Source: Gigaspora rosea | Lineage: Eukaryota > Glomeromycota > Glomeromycetes > Diversisporales > Gigasporaceae | Length of the DNA stretch: 64,000 bases | Direction of reading: 5' to 3' | Assembly: GCA_003550325.1 (NCBI GenBank) | Contig: QKWP01000266.1 | Location: 210,549 to 274,548 of the forward strand | Shown here: positions 33,235-45,859 of the stretch, in pieces | How positions within the stretch are numbered: the stretch's first letter is position 1 | Layout of the letters: the number at the start of each line of letters is the position of its first letter | Position numbers and translations under genes: made by a program | Notes under the pieces: model-generated | Database searches by the model: none | Told to the model about the DNA's origin: nothing | Seen by the model: only the letters and a program-made list of their open reading frames with translations

Positions 33235-36200
33235 CAGTGGCTGCCACATGTTTTGCATCACCCTAATACCTGAACTTTAAGATCAAATAATTTTATCAAT
33301 AGACAACGAATGATTATAAATTTCAATTATTAAATTCATTAGATATAAAGTAATAAGAATATATAATTTTTTGCCTAGTTATTAATCAAGAACTCGCAAA
33401 AATAAAAATTATTAAATTTTTAGCGATGCATTTCTTTTGATCGTTTTTTTTAAAATATAAATTTTGCCAATTTACAAATAAAAAAAAACAACAAAGCAAC
33501 ATTTTTTTTATAAAAACAAAGTTTACTATTTAGTATAACCTCCTTTGCTTTATAAACATCCATCACTCGTTGTGGCATGCTGTCAATTAGCTAGTTAAGA
33601 TAGTCCATATCAATTTCAGCCCAAACCTTCTGAATCGCTTCCCAAAGCTCATCCAGATCATTGATTTCTACATCTAATTGTCTTCTTCACCTGTCAATTT
33701 CATTTTACAAATGCTCAATATGATTCAAATCAGGTGAATAAGATGACCAATCAAGTACCTAAATGCTATTATGATAGAACCAAACCTTAGGGGAGCGCCA
33801 TTTATCACCTGATTTTTTAGGTAGGTGGGGGGTAGAGCAATTATCAGGTCCTATATATAATATAATATATATAATATATATAAATATATATCTAATATTT
33901 ATATATATTATTATTTATATATAATTTTTAATATTGAATAACTTTTGATCCACCAGTCCATTTTTGATGGTTTAACTACCAAACTGTTCGCCTTACTGAG
34001 CTGATTCTAAAAAGCCTAAATCACTAAATTCCAATCACAGGATCCTAAGATCAACAAAGATTTGTATTCTATAAACAATTAATAATTAGATATGTCTAAT
34101 TTGGTGCACCTAAGTTCTATGATGAATACCACATGCCATATTGATCAGAATCAGATTATTTTGGTACCATTAAATTCGTCTCATTGAGACTAGTGCTCCT
34201 AGGTCCAGTCCGGTCCGGTCCAGGATCAGACCAGACTCAGACTCTAAATTTTACTAATTTCAGACTTCAGACCAGACTCAACTATGAGTCCGGTCTGGGT
34301 CTGGTCCGAAATCTGCAGACTGGTCTGAGTCCGAATATAATTATATGTATTTTTTGGCACTGAACAAGTTTACTTAGTGCATTTTGTTAGAATAAATTAG
34401 TAAAATTTTATGAATCATAAGATTTTATAGAATTTTATTAATAAAATTCTATAAAATCTTATAATTCACAAATTTTTATTAATTAATTCTAACAAAATGC
34501 ACTAAGTAAACTTGTTCAGCACCTAAAAATACATTAAATCGGCAGGGTTGTTTTTATTTTACTTGAAATTTGGAGAAAAGATGCTTAAATTTGACTTTTT
34601 TGATCAAAAATCCAAAATTATGCATCTTTTCTCCAAATTTCAAGTAAAATAAAAACAACCCTGCCGATTTAATGTATTTTTAGGTGCTGAACAAGTTTAC
34701 TTAGTGCATTTTGTTAGAATTAATTAATAAAAATTTGTGAATTATAAGATTTTATAGAATTTTATTAATAAAATTCTATAAAATCTTATGATTCATAAAA
34801 TTTTACTAATTAATTCTAACAAAATGCACTAAGTAAACTTGTTCAGCACCTAAAAATACATTAAATCGGCAGGGTTGTTTTTATTTTACTTGAAATTTGG
34901 AGAAAAGATGCTTAAATTTGACTTTTTTGATCAAAAATCCAAAATTATGCATCTTTTCTCCAAATTTCAAGTAAAATAAAAACAACCCTGCCGATTTAAT
35001 GTATTTTTAGGTGCTGAACAAGTTTACTTAGTGCATTTTGTTAGAATTAATTAATAAAAATTTGTGAATTATAAGATTTTATAAAATTTTATTAATAAAA
35101 TTCTATAAAATCTTATGATTCACAAAATTTACTAATTATTTCTAAATTAATGCACTAAGTAAACTTGTTCAACACCTAAAAATACATTAAATCGGCAGGG
35201 TTGTTTTTATTTTACTTGAAATTTCGAGATGAGATGTCTTTTTTGATCAAAACTCCAAAATTGTGCATCAAATCTCTAAATTTCAAGTAAAATAAAAACA
35301 AACTAGCCGCTTTAATACATTTTTAGGTGCTGAACAAGTTTATTTAGTGCATTTTGTTAGAATTAATTAATAAAAATTTGCAAATCATAAGATTTTATAG
35401 AATTTTATTAATAAAATTCTATAAAAACTTATGATTCATAAAATTTTACTAATTTATTCTAACAAAATGCACTAAGTAAACTTGTTAAGGACCAAACAAT
35501 ACATATAAATATATTAAGACTCAGACAAGTCTGCAGACTTTGGACCAGACCCAGACCAGACTCAGACTTGACTAAAAAGTATAAAAAATAAATTTACTTA
35601 GTAAGTTTAAAAATTACTATTAAAATTACACAAAAGTTGAACAATCTTGGGATCCTGTGATTAGATTTTGATGATTTTGGGGCTTGTTAGAATCATCTCA
35701 CTGAGACGAATATTTTGGTAGTTGAATCGTCCAAAACAGACCAGTAGATCAAAAGTTATCCAATTTTTAATATATATATATATATATATTATTAAATTTT
35801 AACCAATCAAATGCTTAGAAAAATTATCAGGTGGGTGGTAGGGGGTCAGCTACTTAGTGAAACCCTAATCAGGTGATTTCTGGTGCTCCTCTTAGTATCA
35901 GCAGCCATGTGCTTCAAGTCATTATCCTGTTAAAAATAATATTATTGTTTCTTAATCGATACCACCAGATTGTTTCTAAGAGGTCTTCACTTAATATTTG
36001 ATGGTACAGATCTCTGTCCATAGTCCCATAAATTCAAGTGAGATTACCAACCCCAAAATAAGAGAAGCATCCCTATATCATAACACTACTGCCTCCATAT
36101 TTTTTTGTATGGATCACATTTCATTCATTAAACGGTTCGTTTGGTCATTTCTAACAATACTAACAACTATCTGAACTATATATCTTAAATTTGAACTTAT

Positions 36201-36972
36201 AAGACCAGATAGCACAGTGCCAGTTCTCAACACTCCAGTCTTTGTATTTTTTAGCAAATTTATACTGTTCTTTGCAAGTTCTTTTGTTCAAAAATACTTA
36301 ACCCAGAACCAAGTCTATTTCTTTGCAATGCACACTTATAGTATTTTCACTTACTTCAATGTTTTCATAAATTCTTAGGTGGTTTTGAATTTCTACTGCA
36401 TTTGAACATTAACCTAATGCAAGTAGTCATATAACACTCCATTCATCTTGGTTGGTAATATTCTTGGGGCCCTACTTTTTGGTAAATCTTTTACAGAACC
36501 AGTTGCCTTTACTTTATTACATATTCGGACTACCAACAATTGTGAAATATTCTCTTTTTTTAAGATGTAACAAGAGAGAAAACCTTCCTTATAAAGAGCG
36601 TATATTTGTAAATGTTTGCTATCAGAAATATGAACTATAATTATTTTTATAGAGGTGAGAGGCCCACAAGCAAAAGTGCAAATAAAAATATATGACTTTA
36701 ACTAATGATGCAGTATCTGTTTTGAAAAAAAAAATTGGGTAAGCATATGATATTATTTTTTGTTATGTAATCAATTACATGATTTGTATTACTATTTTTG
36801 TAATTAAACATGTAAAAAACGGTATTTTATGTAACTTTGTATAAATTCAAAGATTATCTATAATCTATACTTTTGAATTAACTAATTTTTATATCATTAT
36901 CATGTGTATGTCACAAGATATGGCCTTTTTCTATTTTTGTCTCAGTTGATGCAAAACATGTAGCTACTACTG
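33235..36972 (-). mobile_element. Dead Tc1/mariner element with a nested insertion
   Basis: Ends CAGTGGCTGCCACATGTTTT and (complement) CAGTAGTAGCTACATGTTTT, each followed inward by GCATCA and flanked by TA (33233-33234 and 36973-36974). The transposase reads leftward: GVGNLT and GTMDRDLYHQIL near 36050-35970, QDNDLKHMAAD at the right edge of the insertion, then VLDWSSYSPDLNHIEHL near 33760, DELWEAIQKVW near 33640 and SMPQRVMDVYKAKGG near 33560. DND and DW.SYSPDLN.IE are the DDE landmarks of Tc1. Removing the 2,102-bp insertion and its 3-bp duplication leaves 1,633 bp, the usual Tc1 length. In-frame stops are present, so the transposase is dead. Confidence 0.88.
33790..35891. mobile_element. 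PIF/Harbinger-like palindromic element (2,102 bp)
   Basis: The ends GGGGAGCGCCATTTATCACC and (complement) GAGGAGCACCAGAAATCACC are flanked by TTA (33787-33789 and 35892-35894). It interrupts the Tc1 transposase between its second and third DDE motifs. Inside, arms containing ACAGGATCC and AGTCCGGTCTGGGTCTGGTC mirror each other. The middle (34345-35495) alternates two smaller palindromes seven times: A (AACAAGTTTACTTAGTGC arms; centres near 34438, 34765, 35095 and 35408) and B (GGCAGGGTTGTTTTTATTTT arms; centres near 34610, 34933 and 35245). No coding capacity. The ends resemble the MITE at 40685-40841. Confidence 0.82.
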
Positions 36973-36974
36973 TA

Positions 36975-37735
36975 ATGTTTTGTTCGATATAATAAAGTTT
37001 TAATAATAAACTCTCAAACAAGATATAGTGAAATTTTTTTTAAAAAATATAGTACATTTATAATAAATTTACTCTCAATATAATGAAGATTTATAAATAA
37101 AATAATTTTTAGCCCTATGAAAAAATATTTTCAGAAAAACATAGAAGCTGTACGCGGAAATATATATAAAAATACATAAAATGTACACTTTCTATGTTTT
37201 TGAACAGGAAAATATACCATATTTTTCGTGTTTTTTTAAAACATAGAATGTCTTTTTCCGTATTTCAAAAATACAGTGTATTTTTCTATCCAAAAACATG
37301 GAAAGTGTGCATTTTACATATTTTTACATAATTTTATATATGTTTCCATGTTCGGCTTCCATTTTTTTCTAAAATTTGATTTTCTTTTAATATAGTAAAA
37401 AATTTTTTTTAATGTTAAAGTGAGGTCTTGTCTTTGGACTTTATTGAGTATATATTAATCATTACAATATATTGCTTACAATTATTATATTATCTACTAA
37501 GTGCTGAGACCTGGACTATTTTGTCTATAACCTAAACCTACCAGAGCCTACTATACTCCCATTTATATAGCTAGTCTGGTTTTGGACATCTATAGTAAAG
37601 ATTTTTAAATTTATATATAAACTTTATTATATTGGAAGTTTTTAATATAAAAGTCTCTTAATATAATAAAATTTTTTATATTAAATATAAACTTTACTAT
37701 ATTAAGAGCTCTTAACATAGTGAAAATCTTAAGGG
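36975..37735. other. AT-rich gene-free stretch
   Basis: Apart from the fold-back at 37140-37362, short repeats of ATATAGTAAA and AATATAATAAA type. No gene. Confidence 0.45.
37140..37362. mobile_element. Fold-back element (about 220 bp)
   Basis: The left arm (CATAGAAGCTGTACGCGGAA, then AAATGTACACTTTCTATG) is mirrored by the right arm (CATGGAAAGTGTGCATTTTA, then CATGTTCGGCTTCCAT). Arm length is about 75 bp with scattered mismatches. Confidence 0.6.
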
Positions 37736-37737
37736 TA

Positions 37738-38560
37738 GAGGATACGTAAATTACTTATCATATGATTTTGGTAGTACAAATAATTTTATATAGAAATTAG
37801 AAATATGCTACTAATAAACTTTTTATAATAACATTAATTTTGTTAAAATTTTTGTAATTTGTAGATTAAAACTGCTCTTTTTAATAATATAAATTTGAGT
37901 ATTGCTAATCCTAGCAGACTGTGAAATCCACAGCCCTGCATTTGCCAATTAAAATTGCAGAATTAGCATGATTTGCAAATTTTTTTGTGTAACAAAACTA
38001 AGTTTTTTTACGAAAAAATCAAAAAATTACTTATAACACAAAATCTAGCTTAAGAAACTACTTCTTTTTATGCGAAAAAAATTTCTTGCTAAATTTTACT
38101 CTTAAGATTGCTATTTTTATAACCCTAGCCCTAACCCTAACTCTAACTTTAATAGAAAACTTTTTAAAACGAAGATGTGAATTTCATAGCCTGTGAATTA
38201 AAGTAATTTTCTATAAATTTTAATAATAAAATATTTTTAAAAAATATACTTGTATATGGTAAAGTTCTTTGTAATCAATTCAAATTCTCTATGGTTATAC
38301 AAAATAGTTAATTTTGATTAGTTGCATCATATGATCATCATACGATTTTTTGTAAACAAATAGTGATACCCAATCTTTAAGTACAAGTTTCTCAGTAAAT
38401 ATTTAACCAATATTACTAATTTTACTGCTATTAGAATAAAAAAGTCTATTCTACAACCTTTATTATGAATTTAAAATCATTTGCTTAATAAAAATTTTCT
38501 TAATTTTAAAAAGAAAAATTGTACTACCAAAATTATATGATAAATGATCTATATATTCTC
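37738..38560. mobile_element. Non-autonomous element (823 bp) with 40-bp inverted ends
   Basis: GAGGATACGTAAATTACTTA followed by TCATATGATTTTGGTAGTAC at the left is matched in complement by GAGAATATATAGATCATTTA followed by TCATATAATTTTGGTAGTAC at the right. The interior is AT-rich, with CCCTAGCCCTAACCCTAACT near 38123. No coding capacity. Confidence 0.6.
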
Positions 38561-39149
38561 TACTTTAATATAGTGAAAATATTTTTCAGTCCAACAATTT
38601 CACTATAAAGAACAGCAATATTAAATAATCTGGTTATTTAAATATTTTTAAATAACCTCAAATAACTCTGAAAAAAACTGGTTATTATAGATTTTTTTTA
38701 ATTTAGAATCATTTGCAAATAACTTATAACCAAATGAGTTAGTAGAAAATGAAAAAATTTTTTAAAGTATCTTAACAACTATTTTAATAAATTTAATAAA
38801 ATTTTTTATTTTAATTTTATATAATTCCAAGATTAAATAAAAATTTTTTAGCAAATTAGATTAAATAGTTGCTAAAATATTTTAATTTAAAAATTAAAAA
38901 ATTTTACTAAAAATAATTTGTCTCTTCTTTACTAACTCACACTATATTATAAGTATCACTTTAACTTTATAGTCTCTAACTTTAAAATCTGACTCAAAAT
39001 TTTTATCTTATGCACTTAGTTTATTTACAAAACAGAGATTCTTTTGGTTTGTATTACTTATACAAATATGTTGTTAGAAAGCACATTAATGTGCTAAATA
39101 ACATATTAGCATATCATATATTAAATTCAAATTTATAAATAAATATTAC
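38561..39149. other. AT-rich gene-free stretch
   Basis: No gene. Small palindromes such as GGTTATTTAAATATTTTTAAATAACC near 38630 (given here only as an example of local symmetry). Confidence 0.4.
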
Positions 39150-39350
39150 AGCTGATGCTGAAATTTGCGATCTCAATTTGAAACTATAAGCTCTGCTAAA
39201 ATCCACAAGTACGCTTTAAATATCAAATCTACTCCAAAACCTCACCCTAACCCTATAAGACAAAAATGAAAAAATCACCACAAAAAAATTTTAAAATTTC
39301 ATATCAAAGTAAGTCAAAATTTCAGCATCAGCCATTTTTAGTATCAGCTG
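39150..39350. repeat. Dispersed repeat; paralogue of the 17-kb element's target site
   Basis: GCTGATGCTGAAATTT at the left is mirrored by AAATTTCAGCATCAGC at the right. The part CTGCTAAAATCCACAAGTAC, then CTTTAAATATCAAAT, matches 6378-6411 immediately left of the 17-kb element. This suggests the element inserted into another copy of this repeat. Confidence 0.55.
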
Positions 39351-39440
39351 CGACAATAAATAAATTTGATTTCAAATAGAAAGTTTTTACTAATTTATTT
39401 AAATTAATTAAAATCTTTTTTTGCTATAAATTTGTATAGG

Positions 39441-39745
39441 CAGCAATTATTTTACTGACAATCACTTTACTAATATAATATTTTACTAGCAAATATTCTC
39501 TGCCAAGTTCATTTTACTGACAGTTTATTTCACTGAAACTCATTTTACTGACAAAGTAATTCTGGTCATTGTCATTAGGGTTAGGGTCGGGTCAGGATAG
39601 AATTAGAATTAAAGTTAGTATGCTTTTTAAAAAAAAACTGTCAGTAAAAATGAGTTTTGGTAAAACAAACTATCAGTAAAATGAACTTCTTAGAGAATAT
39701 TTGTTAGTGAAATTATTAGTAAAGTAATTGTTAGCAAAATATTAT
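39441..39745. mobile_element. TTCACCGACAA-type fold-back element, diverged copy
   Basis: The same layout as 61631-61917, with TTTACTGACAA replacing the canonical word, and the conserved centre TAATTCTGGTCATTGTCATT followed by AGGGTTAGGGT. Confidence 0.65.
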
Positions 39746-40681
39746 TTAGAACTCAATTTGTACAATACCTGTTATACTTTTGATATGTATCATAAACCTC
39801 ATTATGTAAGTATATAGTAATAGGCTAGATGAACCCTTTATGTAAATATTACAACTATATACTAGTAAGACTAACTAAAATTAACTAAGCTACTCTAACA
39901 ATAGTAAGGCTTTAATTGAGATATGAATAGATTTGGTCCAAGTAATTAGGGTTAAATAGAGCTCTAAATTATATTACAAGACTTTAATATGAGGTTACAG
40001 AATTAAAATTAATGGTTAAGATTCTGAACATATATAATTACAGAGTTTCTAAAATCAATTACAATAATTTAGTACAGAACAACTTGGCTTTTGTTTAAAG
40101 GTAAATATTACTTTCAAGAACTAGAGTAAATGAACTTAAAAGATTATAAATTGATCAAAGCTTAGCATGAGTATTAAATATTTATATTTTGAATTATTGT
40201 TAACTTTGAATTTTGTAATTTATCAAGTTTTGATTAATTGTTATTTCTACCAATAAAATTCAAATGACACAATAGGTCATTCATTCTTGAAATAACCCAA
40301 TAACTAGTTATTGAACATTTGATCATTTTGGTTATTTCAGGTTATTTAACATTACTAATAAAGTGAGTAACTTGTAGTATTGAAATAAAACAACAAAAAT
40401 GTAAAAAAAATTCAATATAAGGATCATATAAGTGTTGAACTTGTAGTGAAATTGATTGTAATTTAGCATTTTATCAAAAAAATAAGATAAAAAGTAGTTA
40501 TTTTTGTAGAATTAAAAGTGCATTGTTCTTATTTGTTATAAAAAAGAGAAGTATAATCTGGAAGTAACTATATTGATATATAATAAAATTTTATATTGTA
40601 CTTAAGTTATTATAGTATTAGAATTTAAATATTATTTTATAAAATCATATATGCATATAAATTTATAAATTAACACATTTG
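39746..40681. other. AT-rich gene-free stretch
   Basis: No gene, TIR pair or tandem repeat recognised. Confidence 0.4.
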
Positions 40682-40684
40682 TAA

Positions 40685-40841
40685 GGGGCATGCCATTTAT
40701 TACGTAATTTTTGCCATAGATACATGGTCAGAGTTAGTGTTCACGCCTATATATTATATTAATTAATTAGAATTAGATAAAATGATCACACCATATATGG
40801 GTAGAGGTGGCTACTAAGTAAAAAAATAAATGGCACGCCCC
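40685..40841. mobile_element. PIF/Harbinger-like MITE (157 bp)
   Basis: The ends GGGGCATGCCATTTATTACG and (complement) GGGGCGTGCCATTTATTTTT are flanked by TAA (40682-40684 and 40842-40844). The ends are close to those of the 2.1-kb palindrome at 33790-35891. Confidence 0.82.
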
Positions 40842-40844
40842 TAA

Positions 40845-41672
40845 TATTAACATGTAAAATTATACCTTTATATAATATATAACTGATAAAGAAAATTGTT
40901 ATATTTGTATTATTATATATAATTTCATATGTTTTATATAACCAATAAAATAACTTTACTGTATTCATTATAAATAAGTACCTCTTTTTTTAAATTTTAA
41001 ACTTAATTATTTTAACAATTAACAAATCAAATTTAATAAAAAATTTTTTATTTTAATTTTATAAATTAATAAAATTTAAATAAAAAAAGTTTTATTAAAT
41101 TTTATTAGTTAGTTGTTAAGATATTTAAGTTTAAAATATTAAAAAAGAGTGCTTATTTATAATCAGATACAGAATATAATACGACATATAGCAGCATTAT
41201 ACCAAAAGTAATATATAATTTTATTACAGGGGTACTAATTAGTATTGAAAATTTTATATTTTTATGTTCTTATAAGAACATTACTTTTAATTTGAGCATA
41301 TTTACAAAATTTAAGATGTTCTCTATTAAATTTTTTTAAGAATATTAAGTTTAAAAAATAGTAAATATATAAAGTATTATAATAAAAATTAGTACTAGGA
41401 ACGGAGTACAAAGTACATAGTATATAGTTTACCGGCATTTGAAATGCTGTGTCTCTTTTGTATCTGACTGGTTAATCTATCCTTGCGACTTCTGAATGTA
41501 TTTCTATATTTGTACATACTCTATGAGTTTTGATCTACTGTATCGCATGCAAAAAACCAGAAACTTATACCAAAACTGGTTTAACCTGTAACTCGCTGAA
41601 AATCCACTTTCTGTTTCTGGTTTTGCATAACAATGTTGCGCAGTTATTTATTTTATTAATATAGCAGTTTAA
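40845..41672. other. AT-rich stretch left of the LINE
   Basis: Holds a decayed copy of the GAGAACAT-rich dispersed repeat (about 41250-41350). No gene. Confidence 0.4.
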
Positions 41673-41688
41673 AATAATTAAGTTTATA

Positions 41689-42859
41689 CAAATTTGAAAA
41701 ACGGAACTCTTTCTGCTGATCACCGGGCCCAAATCGGGAGCCAAAGAAAACAATAACAAAACATATAAAAATCTAAGAAAACATAGAAAAGACATTGAAC
41801 AAAGTATAGAAAATTCAACCCAACGCTAAAGAGAACATTTCTAGACGAACTACATTCTCCGAAAAAACAGAAGAGTACAAAAACTTTCGTAGAGCGACAG
41901 AAACTCAAACAGCAAACAAGAGAAAAACACAGAAAGTAATGGCACAAACAAAAATATAAACAAGCCCTATAAAGTAACAAGAAAACTATTGTGCTTGAGT
42001 TGGGGAGCTAAAATAACAGAAGAACTAATACGGTCGAATAGTTACACATAAAGAAAGTACAAAGAAAATAATACGATAAAGTGGGCATTAGCCAAAACCC
42101 TGTACTGCAGATCACTAATAGATTATATAAGCAAGTTGACGTATATAAGAAACGATAAACAAACAACAAATAAACATTAGAAATTTGGCTATACCAAAAC
42201 AAATAAACAAACACGTAAACGTGGGAATTTTAAACATTAGTAGTTAACGAGATTAGTAGAAGATCAATAAACAACAAACAGGTTCTGAACTGGAAAGTAA
42301 ATTTCCTTAAGGGTAGATGTGATGCAATCAGATGTAGCGTGCAGACATGCATAAAGTATTTAGATAAGAAATGCATAAGAACACAGATAATCGATTCTGA
42401 GTTAGCAAAAGCAATAGAAGTAATTTTAGCAGAAGAAATATGGGGTCTGTTCCTTGAAAATCAAGTTTTGATCATATGATTTACTATGTCCCGTAAGGTC
42501 ATTTTCAAGGAACAGACCCCATATGTCTAATTAGACACTTTATTGAAAACTATCGTAACCTAACAGAAAAGCAGCTCAGGGATATACAAACAGTCACAGA
42601 TGAAGAAAAAATAGAGCGTGAGAGAATTCAAACAAGGAAGAAAATGATGATAGAAGCTGAATATGGAACACTAGATTATGGTATTGAGGAGAAAATGTGC
42701 AGCATAGCAGAGGCCTCGAAAATAAATACAGTAGAGTTAAGTTAGACACCACATATAATCAACAAAAACGAAAGCTATGAAGTAAAGACAAACAATACAG
42801 AAGGAGGAAAAAGTGAAACCACACAGAAGGCAGATATAGCGACGCAAAGCGAACAAGAC
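41689..42859 (+). other. LINE 5' leader
   Basis: No long sense frame. Long open frames on the opposite strand here are hydrophobic artefacts of A-rich sense sequence. Contains the MITE at 42442-42520. Confidence 0.5.
42442..42520. mobile_element. 79-bp hairpin MITE inside the LINE
   Basis: GGGGTCTGTTCCTTGAAAAT is mirrored by ATTTTCAAGGAACAGACCCC with a loop of about 35 bp; both sides carry ATAT. It inserted after, or with, the LINE. Confidence 0.75.
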
Positions 42860-43434
42860 TTGAAAAAGATATTGGTACTGTTAAAAAGGACAAAGAAAAA
42901 CTGAATGGAATCTATACAGTATGGGACATTCCTAAAGACATATCACCACGTGTACTCTGGAAAGAATTAAGCTTTTTTGGGAATATATCGATCATCCAAT
43001 GAAGGGGCAGAGAAACAAGTAGCACAGCTCAAGTGTTAGTTAAATTTAAGAACAAGAAAAGAAAACAAAATTGGGAAAGCAAATGGGCTATTGCTTTGGA
43101 AAAAACGGGAAGACTGTTACGTATGACAACAAATGGATTTGACAAAGAGGAATTAATAAAAAGAAATCAGTACAAAACAAGAATAGAAAATGTACTAAAA
43201 CACGCAATTGAGTCACTTCTATTAAGACAACTGAGCAGAGTAAATGCAAGATCAGTTTTTATTATGAACAATTGCCATGGTAACCAAAGGAAAATAGCAT
43301 TAGTATATTTTGAATCTCAAGAAGACTTGGCAAAAGCGAGAGAATCTGGAATATACTATTATGATAAAAAACTCAAGTGGCGAGATTCGATGTATGAAGT
43401 GCCAAAAGAAGGTGAAGAATACAAAAACAGGTAG
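42860..43434 (+). pseudogene. LINE ORF1 relic, RRM-like RNA-binding protein
   Basis: A first part reads NGIYTVWDIPKDISPRVLWK, an RRM-like opening. The open part from about 43033 continues VKFKNKKRKQNWESKWAIAL, TGRLLRMTTNGFDKEEL and IALVYFESQEDLAKARESG and ends at 43434. ORF1 proteins bind the element's RNA and accompany reverse transcription. There is at least one frame change and one stop between the two parts. No zinc knuckle was seen in this stretch. The following ORF (43683-43958, Gln/Asn/Lys-rich) may be its low-complexity tail. Confidence 0.6.
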
Positions 43435-44094
43435 ATAGATTGCAATGAAGGATGAAAGAGAAAGCTCCGTATAGAAGATGCAAACATTAACAAGAGAAGA
43501 GAAGTAAAGTATTGGAGGGAAGATATAGGAAGCAAGAGGACAAAGATACTGGTAGAAAAAAGCAATAACCGCCAATTTGAAAACTGGCAGAGAAAAATCT
43601 ATATACCATGTAATAAAAAGGAAATAAATATGGAAAGATATAATAGCAAATGATTCGGAAAAGTGAGCGTAAATGAGGAGATTTGGATGAAATTGAAGGA
43701 GTTAGAAAGAACAATCAAGAGGCTAGCAGGCCCCAACCACTCCTAACGGACACACCAGTCAAATCACAGAATAATAGTAGACAGCATAAGTCTACTAACC
43801 ATCAAGGCACAACAAACTTAAGACTTACAGTGCAAAACAAAGAAGGAGAAACAAGTAAAGCAGCACAAAATAGAAATAGAGAGATAGACAAATTTCTAAA
43901 AGAACAAAGAGAAATTTTTGAAACATTGAAAAAGAATGAGACTAATTACAAAAGGTAGAAGAGTATGAAAGGAGACCGAAAAATCCCCAACAGAACTAGA
44001 GAAATAAGAAAGGTGGAAAAAGGCTCACAGGTCCAAGCAAGGGAAAAAGGAAAAGAGGCGGATACTGGAGGAAGTCATATAGAGGAAGAAGAAA

Positions 44095-44835
44095 ACTGGT
44101 CTTTGTGTAAAATAGGAACGCATAACATCAATGGAATTAAGAGAAATAAGATAAAGCTCAAGACAATTATCGACGTAATGAAGGAGGACAGAATAGACTT
44201 CTTGGGGATTTGTGAAACAAATATAACGGAGAAGGAAGCTAACACTAAGAAATAAGGCAGAAATAGTGAGCTTTTGGTCGGAGACAATAGAAGAAAAAAA
44301 GAAAGGTTTTGGAGTTGGTCTAATCATTGGAAGGAAGTAGTCCAAACATGTAGCGAAGGTAGAAAAATTCGGGGCATACGCACTAAAGGTGGACTTATTG
44401 TTCAGACAGCTTGATTACAGTATAATAGTACTGTACGCTCCCCCGAATGATGTAGATATAAGGAAAAAAATCAGGAAATTTTTTCAAGACAAACTAGACC
44501 AAAACTATAAAAGAGAACGAAGATTTAAAATAATGGGGGACTTTAATCATGAATGGCAAGAAGAGGTCCTCCTGAGGGGTCGCAAAGTAACTAGAAATAG
44601 GGAGACAGAAAATATGTTCAATTTTATAGTAAACAAGGGTTTGATAGATTCGTACAAATGGTGTAAACAAGAAGAAGCGAAACCTACATGGAAAGGAAGG
44701 GAGTTAGAAACTTGTATCGATTACATATGGCTGTTCAGGAAATGCAAAAACAATGTGCTTAAAGCATATACTCTGGATATGTCAGAAACTATGTCAAGTG
44801 AACATGACCTAGTGGTAACCAAGATATTGCCGGAC
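44095..44835 (+). pseudogene. LINE AP-endonuclease domain relic
   Basis: LCKIGTHNINGIKRNKIKLK gives the usual N of the first catalytic motif; DRIDFLGICETNI carries the catalytic E; IIVLYAPPNDVD and FKIMGDFNHEW carry the D.N motif; and SSEHDLVVTKI carries the final SDH-like motif (here SEH). This domain nicks target DNA to prime reverse transcription. The frame changes near 44255 and 44388. Confidence 0.8.
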
Positions 44836-45859
44836 ATAAACAGAGGTTGTGCGATAGCTGCAACATGTAGATGAGCCAAAACGAAGAGGATTGAGCTGGA
44901 CTTGGAAAATATAAAGGATGAAAACTGGACAGCATACGCACAACACTTGGATAAAAGGTTAAATGTAAAATGGAGAGAGTATCAGAAGGAGAACAATATC
45001 AATGAGGTACACAGTCGAGAGATCTTAGATAAGGGGTGGAAGTTGATCAAAGAAAGCATCATCACATCAGTTAATAAGCACCTACCAAAAAGCGTAAAGC
45101 CAAAAGTATAGTTCAGAAGGTGCAAAGTGAGGAACTGCGGGAAATAAGAAAAAGTGTTAAAATGTTAAGCAAGTTGTGTAGGAAAAATAAATGCTATACA
45201 GGCAAAAATATCGAAAAGAATGATCAATACTCAATCCATCAGAATCTAGAAGAAGAAAAATCAACACATAATAGCTACATAGTATGGTCAGATGAACTAG
45301 AGAAAAAGCTAACGGAAGGATGAAAGGAGAAACATAACATGTGGCATATAATGCGAAACAAGGCCGAAGAAGAGAACATGAGAAGAAGCATAGAAGCAAG
45401 GGGAAATAATCATGTCAGACCAACGTAGAATGCTAAACAGTATATTGGATAGATACGGAGACAAGATAGTATTAGATAGATTAGTTGTAGACAGAGACGG
45501 TGAGGAGGTTCTTTTAAATAATGAAGCAGAAGTAAAGAACCATGTAGCAGCGCATTTTGAAAGCCAGTATAGCTCGAGAAAGATAAAAGTGGAAAAATGG
45601 ATGACAATTGGAAAGCGCAGTATAGCCCGATCGAAGATATATATGGAAATTGGTACAAGGAGTTAACTGAGGAGATAAGTGAGCAAGAATGGCATGAGGC
45701 CATGAAAAGACAAAAACAATTCAGCGCCAGGTGCGTCTGGAATAACATCCAGTCCTTAAAAAAGTAGGAAAGAAGACCAATAAGATACTGCGAACATTTG
45801 CGATTATGTGTATTAGAAGCGGTAGAATACTGAAAGAATAGAAGAAGGGTTTACTCTAT

